From NCBI GenBank assembly GCA_027475525.1, contig JAMWFC010000022.1:63015-127014 (forward strand): a stretch of 64,000 bases of DNA, in the 5' to 3' direction. Every line of letters begins with the position of its first letter. Position 1 is the first letter of the stretch. Under the pieces are notes generated by a model that was given only the letters and a program-made list of their open reading frames with translations, did not search any database and was not told where the DNA came from. Source of the DNA: Macrolepiota albuminosa (Eukaryota > Basidiomycota > Agaricomycetes > Agaricales > Agaricaceae). The position numbers and the translations under genes are program-made. This document shows positions 57,308-64,000 of this stretch, piece after piece.

Positions 57308-57775
57308 GTATGTGGTAAGAAATGTGTGCTAAAGACAAGACATGCTTAGAGAGAGGTGAGAAGTGAATATGGATAAGTACAGCAAGAGGATGCGGTAAGA
57401 AAACTAGAGGCTTAGTAATGATTAAGCTGTGTGATGCCTGCTATAAGTGCAAGGTGCATAGGTTCTATAAGCATAACTGCAGCAAGCAGGCTAGGAGTAT
57501 TCAGACAGTTGGCAACTGTGAACTTTAGTCAGCTCAAAAGAAATCTAAACTGTGAGGTGAACTGAGAGGTGTAAACTGGGATACTCTATTCTGTTTCTAA
57601 CTAGTGACAACAGTAAATATTTATAGTAAAAATGAGTTCACCATTGCTAAGTGACTAAGCATTGTCAAGGAGTGGCAAATTGGAAAGAGTGTAAGTAGTC
57701 ACCATGCATTAAACTAAATATCAAAAAGTTAACAAAAATACTGTCTGTCCAAGTAATGAAACAGGGTAGGGCATC
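57308..57775 (-). repeat. E3: second partial F-family LTR
   Basis: Aligns with 31800-32240 of E1 over about 440 bp (for example TTTAGTCAGCTCAAAAGAAATCT and GTAAATATTTATAGTA). Ends abruptly near 57775. No ORF. Two LTR copies side by side suggest a remnant of an older F-family insertion or a tandem LTR. Confidence 0.55.
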
Positions 57776-58392
57776 ACAACGGTACGTGTCATATATTGTA
57801 CGGGAGCTCGCTTTGTGCCATACCATATGTGTACAGCGGAGTCCGCTACACTGGAGCAGAGCAGTCCCCACAGTGCCATAGAATACAGAGCCACGGACGT
57901 GTCACAATGTGCTGTATGACACGGTCCAGTGGATCGATAAAAGGTGGGCACACACATGCGCACGCAGGCCCAGCAGATGCCAGTGGACACTAGCGGACGT
58001 CAATGTGCATCAGCGGCCGCCAGCAGGCATCAGCCCACAAGTGAAAACCTCCTCCATTGGCGGACTTCATGGCATGAATAAACCCTCCTCGAGGTTCTCC
58101 ACTTCCCTCCCCTCTCCATTCCTCCCCGCAATAACTCGAGGCTGCGTGTTTCCCCTTCCCTCCTTTTCCCACCCCCAACGCCAGCGTACGTCCATGAAAG
58201 GGCCCTGCAAACCTATGCAGGCCTATGCAAGCCACCAGCGGACATCCATGCAGATGTACGTCGATGGACTCAAACCTATGCGGGCCCATGCAGGCCTGTG
58301 CAGGGCACCAGCAGACATCCACAGAGGCCTACGCAGGTCCACGGAGTCTGGTTGGACCAAGGAAAAATGTAACTTCGTCTTGCCTGCCGTAT
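57776..58392. other. GC-rich low-complexity stretch, no gene seen
   Basis: Recurrent CAGCGGAC, GCAGGCC and CCATGCAG words without a fixed period. A 200-codon open frame here has no recognisable domain and looks like compositional chance. Confidence 0.4.
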
Positions 58393-58475
58393 GCCTGTGG
58401 GGGGGAATTGAACCCCTGGCCTTGAGAAAGCCTCCAGCAACGGAATGCACATTTAACCGTTGCACCACAGGTCCA
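58393..58475 (-). tRNA. tRNA-like module (possible degenerate type II tRNA or SINE head)
   Basis: On the minus strand: A-box TGGTGCAACGG, B-box GGTTCAATTCC, an acceptor-like pairing CCTGTG/CACAGG, a GGGG-TTCAATT-CCCC T-arm, and a possible long variable arm (GGCTTTCTCAAGGCC). The anticodon stem is poor, so a functional tRNA is doubtful. A tRNA-derived SINE head is equally likely given similar modules 1-2.3 kb downstream. Confidence 0.45.
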
Positions 58476-58910
58476 TTACTAACGGATAGATTCAAAGGTC
58501 GGATAACACAATGAACGGACACCCACCTATGTTTCCGCAGGTTCCCATATGGATTTTTTGAGGTGGAAGGGGGGTGGCATACCTCCCAAAAGAGTTTTCG
58601 TGGCTTGAAAGGGGCGTTGGCATCAGCAGCCATCAGCAGCCATCAGCTGGCCATCAGCTGGCATCCGTCAGAGTTTGTCGGCAGCCGTCGTGACCCGCTG
58701 GCATCTGTCGGCATCCGCCAGATATCCACTGGTATCTGTTGGCATCCACGGGAATGCGTCGGCAACCCCCGGCATCGTCCGGCATCAGGGTGGGAGAGAA
58801 GGAAATGGGGTGCGTGGGTGTCCACCGCATGGGGTGGCGTCTCGGAGAGTGTGGGGGGTGGCGGAAGAGGGATGGGGGTGGGGAGAAAGAGGGGGAAGGG
58901 GGAAGGGGAG

Positions 58911-59220
58911 GAGCGTGGGTGTCCGCTGGTACCCCAGCAGACGTAGCAGACGTCGGACGTCAGGTCAGGGGGGAGGAGGGAAGCGGGGTGCATGTGGTGG
59001 AGTTGGTATGCCAGCAGACGTAGCAGACGTCGGACGTCAGGTCAGGGGGGAGGAGGGAAGCGGGGTGCATGTGGTGGACGGGGGTGGTGTGTGAGGTAGT
59101 GTGGGGAGTGGAGAGGATGGCACTGGGGAGAAAGAGGGGGAAGGGCGGAAGAGGGTGCGTGAGTGTCTGCTGTCTGCTGGCATGCCAGCAGATGGTAGCT
59201 GACATCGGCATGTGAGCCAG
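58911..59220 (+). repeat. 233-bp direct repeat R, copy 1 (310 bp with a 77-bp duplication)
   Basis: From GAGCGTGGGTGTC to ATGTGAGCCAG. Same content as copy 2 at 59915-60147 (GGGGTGCATGTGGTGGA, GTGTGAGGTAGTGTGG, CTGCTGGCATGCCAG). Its length minus 77 is 233, exactly the length of copy 2. Confidence 0.75.
58934..59087. repeat. 77-bp tandem duplication 12 (probable assembly artefact)
   Basis: CCAGCAGACGTAGCAGACGT at 58934 and 59011. Copy 2 of the surrounding repeat lacks it. Confidence 0.85.
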
Positions 59221-59281
59221 TAGCGGACAGTAGCTGACATCAGCATGTGAGCCAGCTGACGTCAGCGGTGCAACTAGTCCC

Positions 59282-59435
59282 AGTGGTTCAGTGGAATATT
59301 TGTTTATTGATATTCAATATTGTGTACAGCGGTGGGTTCTACTCCTACTCCACCTTAAAGTGGTTCAGTGGAATATTTGTTTATTGATATTCAATATTGT
59401 GTACAGCGGTGGGTTCTACTCCTACTCCACCTTAA
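59282..59435 (+). repeat. tRNA-like/SINE module, present twice as 77-bp duplication 13
   Basis: Each 77-bp copy (59282-59358, 59359-59435) has A-box TGGTTCAGTGG and B-box-like GGTTCTACTCC, with AATATTTGTTTATTGATATTCAATATT between. The exact period argues that the second copy is an assembly artefact. Confidence 0.6.
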
Positions 59436-59485
59436 TTGGTGACAATGGAATATTGAGAGGCGGGTTTGACTCCTGCTAGTGACAA
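59436..59485 (+). repeat. Shortened tRNA-like module
   Basis: TTGGTGACAATGG (A-box-like) followed closely by GGTTTGACTCC (B-box-like) and CTAGTGACA. The middle of the module is missing. Confidence 0.45.
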
Positions 59486-59736
59486 ATATTTTAATAGGGC
59501 CTGTAAGCCCTAATAAAATATCCATTCATCACTCGCTAGCATCATCAAGTTGATTTGTTAAAAACACTAGAAATTACTGAAGCGGGTATGGGTTGGACGA
59601 ATTTGCGCATAGTCATGAGATCTGGAATGATCACATGTGTAAAGATGGCCAACCCATGCCACTGCAGAAATCTCTGGAGTTTTAAACAGATCACATTAAT
59701 GATGCTAGCGGACATCAGCGGCCTGCTGCTCTAATA

Positions 59737-59816
59737 TGCACTAGCAGGAGTCGAACCCACCTCTTGTGCACAATATGAAATATCAATTTATCAATATTCC
59801 ATTGTACCACAGGCGC
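59737..59816 (-). repeat. tRNA-like/SINE module, minus strand
   Basis: Reverse complement begins GCGCCTGTGGTACAATGG (A-box TGGTACAATGG) and contains GGTTCGACTCC (B-box) before CTAGTGCA. Between them AATATTGATAAATTGATATTT is shared with the plus-strand copies. Confidence 0.6.
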
Positions 59817-59880
59817 TTACTTAGAAGTCAGGACAGTGTTCACGCTAGCAGACGTCAGTGGCCTGCTGCTATTATATAAT

Positions 59881-59914
59881 GTGCACTAGCGAGAGTCAAA
59901 CCTGCCTCTCAGTA
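59881..59914 (-). repeat. tRNA-like module, 3' fragment
   Basis: Only the B-box half remains (reverse complement GGTTTGACTCTCGCTAGTGCAC). It abuts repeat R copy 2. Confidence 0.45.
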
Positions 59915-60147
59915 GAGCGTGGGTGTCTGCTGGTACGCCAGCGGACATAGCAGACGTCGGACATCAGGTCAGGGGGGAGAAGAAAAGCGGGGTGCATGTG
60001 GTGGACGGGGTTGGCGTGTGAGGTAGTGTGGGAAGTGGAGAGGATGGCACTGGGGAGAAAGAGGGGAAGGGGCAGAAGAGGGTGCGTAGGTGTCTGCTGT
60101 CTGCTGGCATGCCAGTGGATGGTAGCTGACATCAGCATGTGAGCCAG
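59915..60147 (+). repeat. 233-bp direct repeat R, copy 2
   Basis: Collinear with 58911-59220 without the 77-bp duplication. GC-rich, no ORF supported. Confidence 0.75.
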
Positions 60148-60221
60148 CTGCGTATAATGGTGTCTTTTTATACTGCTTCATCTTTGCACTACATGTACAC
60201 TGTACTGGTTTTTGGTAAGGA

Positions 60222-60300
60222 CTTGTGGTCCAATGGAATATTGATACATTAATATTTCATATTGTGCACAAGAGCCGGGTTCGAATCCCCCTAGTGCACA
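60222..60300 (+). repeat. tRNA-like/SINE module
   Basis: A-box TGGTCCAATGG, B-box GGTTCGAATCC (perfect consensus), then CCCTAGTGCACA. The best plus-strand match to RNA polymerase III internal promoters in the window. Confidence 0.6.
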
Positions 60301-60386
60301 TCATTAGACATGACATAACTTCCTTTTACTAATTGTTATTTACTACACAGTATGATAAACAAAGTAAGGTTGTAATTTTTTACAAC

Positions 60387-60463
60387 GTCCTGTGGTCTAG
60401 CAAAATATTGTCAGTCTATATTCTTTCTAGTGCACAAATCGAGGATTTGAGTCCCCCTTGTGT
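60387..60463 (+). repeat. tRNA-like/SINE module, diverged
   Basis: GTCCTGTGGTCTAGC (A-box-like) and GGATTTGAGTCCC (B-box-like), with CTAGTGCACAA in between, so arranged slightly differently from the other copies. Confidence 0.5.
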
Positions 60464-60612
60464 AATCGTTGAATAGTGTGTGGTTTTTTGCATTCATGAG
60501 AGTGGCATAACAGAACAAAACAATGGGACGGTTAATCTTAGTGGACCTGAGTCCTGTCCAAACTAATTGAAATGTCTGTAGTAAAGTGCTGTAGCCTAGT
60601 ATACAATACTAG

Positions 60613-60766
60613 AGTGATATTTATGTATAATCCACAGAATGTCCTGTGGTCTAGCAGAATATTGTCAGTTTATGTTCCTTCTAGTGCACAGTGATATTTA
60701 TGTATAATCCACAGAATGTCCTGTGGTCTAGCAGAATATTGTCAGTTTATGTTCCTTCTAGTGCAC
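60613..60766 (+). repeat. Half tRNA-like module in 77-bp tandem duplication 14
   Basis: GTCCTGTGGTCTAGCAGAAT at 60641 and 60718; AGTGATATTTATGTATAATC at 60613 and 60690. Each copy has the A-box half and CTAGTGCAC but no B-box. The duplication is probably an assembly artefact. Confidence 0.6.
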
Positions 60767-60878
60767 CACTGGAGGTAACAAATCAAATGGATTTATAATG
60801 GATTCATCAGCGGCACAACGGGACGGTTAATCTTGACGAAAAATAACCAATGGATTCGTCAGCAGCACAACAGGACGG

Positions 60879-61908
60879 TGATAGGCTTCTACTTGGACTG
60901 AGCGCATCAAGGGACATTATAGGCTGACCAACACTTGACACACTAGAGACTCTAGCGACCAGCCTTGGGTACAGAGCAGCCCTAGCGCGGGCGCTCTATG
61001 GCAAGACTTATCCATTCATCTCAATCACCAGTATCAGCCCCTCAGCGCCCTCCACTCAGTTACTTTGAAGACCAAGAAGGCCCAGAACTCATAGCGCTAG
61101 CACAACGGCGGGAGGTGACTCTGACCAAACACCAATCAGTACTGAAAGGAGTTAGCAACTGGTGCTGTCAATCACCGAGGCACCTCAACCAGAAGTCTAA
61201 AGGAATCAATGACGACGAGACAGGATACACGCAGACCCGACAATTAAATCTATCAAAAGATGGTACAATGTTTAGCACCAGAATTAGCGCTCACGGCATC
61301 TGTCGAGGATTCCCCGACCATACCCCAGAATGACATGGCCAATTAAATTACATCAAAAAGTGAGCAAACTTGTACCACTTCTAAGTAGTTTTAGAGTCGC
61401 CGTTGGTCGCCGTCACCCATGTGCTGCAGGTCGCCGTTGACAGGTGGCCGTTAGCTACAGTCACGAAGAGAGGCGCTAATTGGTAGCGCCGTCAATGGAC
61501 TTATTTTGGAAATACCGTAGCGCATAGTATAAAAACTAGCTACTTGCCATGTATATAAAAACGAATCGTAACCTCTTGAGCACCCAGTTACACTTAGCGT
61601 TCAAATCGTGCTAGCATAGCCTGACTTTGTCACCAAGTTCGGCGCTAGCTTTGTCTATCTTGTCTTCGTCGTTTATGGTGCCACCTACGGGCACGCTACG
61701 CTGCGCTATTCGTCTTATTCTCTATAACTTCTCCTAAACTACGATGCTTACCACTTGCTAGGTAGCACCTGAGGCGCTATCATCTAGCACATCGCCCTAT
61801 CACCTCTGCTCGAGCACACCGGGACCCTGCTGGGACTCCTCATAAACCCATACGCCAGGTGCTGGAGACGGCGTTGTACTGCATATATGTCCAGCGCACC
61901 CAACCACA
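60879..61908 (+). repeat. 5' LTR of element F
   Basis: Begins TGATAGGCTTC, matching the minus-strand start of E2 (TGATAGGATCC ... AGCGCATCAA). Near the end GGGACTCCTCATAA and GCGCACCCAACCACA match E2's GGGACTCCTCACAT and GCGCGCCCAACGCACA. TTGGCGTCATC follows, a plausible primer-binding region. The 3' boundary is approximate. Reading frames inside (for example 60998-61333) are not supported as genes. Confidence 0.6.
61526..61536 (+). promoter_or_regulatory. TATA box in the F LTR
   Basis: AGTATAAAAAC about 650 bp into the LTR; a second TATATAAAAA lies at 61551-61560. Consistent with a U3 promoter upstream of gag. Confidence 0.4.
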
Positions 61909-62000
61909 GTTGGCGTCATCATTTTGGAGCCCACCACAAGGGGTTCTATTAAGGCAGAATTCCGCCGGAAACTCGAGCCCAGCGACAGCGCTGCCTCCTA

Positions 62001-64000
62001 TTGGAGAGCGCGTTTGAACAAACATTGACTGAGTCACCACACTTACCAGGCGCGCTACTGAGGCAGACTTTAGATCAGGAACTTGAAGCCGCTCCAGATA
62101 GCTTGGCTGAAAGCTTCTTCCCATTTTCCCGACCGTTCGAATACTTAGCAGGTGAAAACCATACACCGCTTACTCCTTTGGAAGAGCTGTCTAGGTCATT
62201 ATCGCCAGAACCTAGCGACTTAGAACTACCCGAGCCAGTACCAACTACGACCATGCCAAGTGAAACTACCACTAATACCACTATTTCTACCATGACGTCG
62301 ACGCCAGCTAATATGGAGCAGGCAAACACACCATGCATGCCGCCAAGAAACCACTTCTTGTCGCCAAAATGGGATGAGACGAAGCCTTGCAAGCTAACAC
62401 AGTATTTCCGAGAATTGGAATATTTATTACGCGACTGCCGAGTCACTGACAACACACCAATGAAAGAATACGCCGCCAGATACGTTTCCTACGATACCAC
62501 GGAATCTTGGACTGGACTGGATGAGTTTCAAGGATTAACACATGAGGCGGTGCCAAGATCGTTTACCTACAAGGAATGAAAAAGGCGATCATTAAACTGT
62601 ACTCTGGCGCTGAAGAATCCACACGCTATACAGTCCTTGAAATCCAGAAACTGGTACAGGATACCTTTGCAACGGGCATTTATACGTTAGGCACGCTATC
62701 TACTTATTATCGAGATTTCCAGCGAATTGCACAATGGCTAGTACAGAACGGCAAACTCTACAGGAACGAAGAACGGCGCCTGTTCCAACAAGGGATTCCA
62801 ACATCGTTATGGACTCGAATAGCACGTCGCTTAGAAATTCTTAAGTCCGACCACCATCCCGAGGAACCCTACGATATAGAAGACGTCTTTGAAGCAGGTA
62901 AATGGATACTAAAAGGAACGGATACAGGCATCCCCTTCCAGCGACCTTCTAGTACTGATAACGGAGGAAAGGCACTGCCCGTTGTGGCACCAGCACCTAG
63001 CGTGACTAAAAACCAGGGAGGCTTTGTCAAAAAAAGAGGATCTGGAAAACGCAGTCAACACGGCTGTCGCAAATGTCATAAGCAAGCTAGAAACACTGAT
63101 CTCATTCAGCCTTAGCACGCCACGAGGTAATATGCAATCTGGCCCTTGTCACTTCTGTGGTGAGGCGGGACATACGATGACTCGCGGTCACTGCGCTATC
63201 CTCGAACAATATCTACGCCAAGGAAGAGCGTGCTGAGGCGCCGACGGTAAAATAGTCCTGCCCTCTGGCGCTAACATCCCTCTATATCCCGAGCACCAAA
63301 CTTTTCAGGGACAAATTGATGAATGGCACCGACGTAACCCTGGGAACTTAGCAACGGGCAACCTCAACAGTACGGCCATGACGGAGGCAGAGGCAACTCC
63401 ACAACAGGCGCTAATCCATGAGGTTCTACAGCTTAACGCTGTTAACGAGCGGCCCACGTTGTCACGAGAGGAAAGGATCAAAACGTTAGAAAGAGAATTG
63501 AAGTCGCTAAAGAATCAAGTCTTCGATGGAGTCGAAATTAAAAAGAGCAAACAACCATGGAAGGACTATAGACCCTCAGGCGCTATGTCAGACCCAGCAC
63601 CAGCAAAGCCCTTGAATACCAGAACTAATGACGACGCTCCCGACACTGCCAAAGCGCCAGATAGCACGAAACCGCCACTACACCTGTATTCAGGACTTGC
63701 CGGTAACTATGCTCCGCCTGTCAATCAAAACTTTGGGGCGCCAGACAAGCCAGCAGGAGGCTACCGACCAATGGCACCAATCTACGACATAGAAAAATCC
63801 AAGCAAGTATTCGATCATATTATGAAAAGTCAAGTCACGATGTCGGTAGGGGAGCTATGCAGTGTGGCGCCAGATGTCAGGAATCAGATGCGTACAGCAG
63901 TTACCCCTCGACGAAATGTAGCTAACAATGTAACGGCGGTGGACAAATACGACGACGCGCTACCTGGATTTGCATACATAACAGAGACAGTAGCACCGGA
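62001..64000 (+). pseudogene. gag: F gag polyprotein with two frameshifts and one stop, partial
   Basis: Three blocks follow one another. 62001-62579 is N-terminal: acidic, Ser/Thr/Pro-rich, then PRNHFLSPKWDETKPCKLTQYF. 62576-63030 is the capsid-like core (RYTVLEIQKLVQDTFATGIYTLGTL). 63024-64000 has a coiled segment, a zinc finger CHFCGEAGHTMTRGHC (CX2CX4HX6C), then GKIVLPSGANIPLYP and IDEWHRRNPGNL. The first break looks like a lost A near 62575, the second an extra A in the A-run near 63030; a TGA at 63234-63236 interrupts the last block, which stays open to the window edge. This layout is what I associate with basidiomycete Gypsy gag. Confidence 0.75.

Larger units (their letters stand above)
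60879..64000 (+). mobile_element. Element F: Gypsy-like retroelement, 5' part, runs off the window
   Basis: LTR plus gag polyprotein on the plus strand; pol would lie beyond 64000. E1, E2 and E3 are LTR copies of the same or a close family. Confidence 0.65.

Noticed and set aside
57909..58514. 201-codon plus-strand frame before the tRNA-like module
   Set aside because: Made of recurrent CAGCGGAC/GCAGGCC words and overlaps the tRNA-like module; compositional chance.
58563..59246. Several 70-140 codon frames on both strands in repeat R
   Set aside because: Purine-rich tracts give Gly/Glu/Arg or Ser/Pro strings in all frames, and one 77-bp duplication extends them artificially.
60998..61333. 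112-codon plus-strand frame near the start of element F
   Set aside because: Falls inside the LTR defined by similarity to E2 and has no recognisable domain.

Overview
The window looks like repeat-rich fungal DNA, most likely from a basidiomycete. Evidence: several chromodomain-bearing Ty3/Gypsy elements, a gag-like polyprotein of a type I associate with Agaricomycetes (from memory), and a spliced gene with 45-49 bp GT..AG introns and CTRAY-like branch sites. I see no host housekeeping gene. Almost all 64 kb is nested LTR retrotransposons plus a cluster of tRNA-like (SINE-like) modules, as expected of heterochromatin.

Layout, named here by element. A1 (+, from 1003) is an old, stop-riddled Ty3/Gypsy copy. 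A solo LTR (1608-2104) sits in its gag, and element D (+, 9579-29366) sits in its third ORF. D is itself interrupted by element C (-, 10402-21500). A1's third ORF resumes at 29367 and stops near 31437 against an old LTR of family F (E1). A2 (-, 32561-57269) is a second, better-preserved copy of the A1 family. It is inserted in E1 with a perfect CTGCC target-site duplication and near-identical 174-bp LTRs. A2 is interrupted by a solo F-family LTR (E2, 34392-35369) and by element B (-, 38149-49629, 743-bp LTRs, perfect GCGCG duplication). B lies exactly behind the A2 pol stop codon. From 57.3 kb there is LTR debris, GC-rich low-complexity DNA, a 233-bp direct repeat, and tRNA-like modules on both strands. 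Element F (+, 60879 to the edge) supplies a roughly 1-kb LTR and a broken gag.

Three points stand out. (1) A1, A2, C and D all carry the same third ORF (about 900-1000 codons, sense strand) between pol and the 3' LTR. It has no recognised domain and no envelope features. (2) Element B carries a spliced gene antisense to its own pol. It encodes a CX2CX6CX15CX2CX6C (Zn2Cys6-like) cluster followed by a coiled coil. (3) Fourteen unrelated places between 34.9 and 60.8 kb carry a tandem duplication with a period of exactly 77 bp. At several of them, deleting one copy restores reading frames. This is best explained as a k=77 assembly artefact, so many apparent frameshifts in B and some structure around 59-61 kb are probably not biological.

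Age order from sequence decay: A1 and D (oldest, CpG-poor, dense stops, RT motif YLDN/YMDN), then C (YLDH), then A2 (YLDD intact, stops mostly TGA), then B (youngest, YLDD intact).
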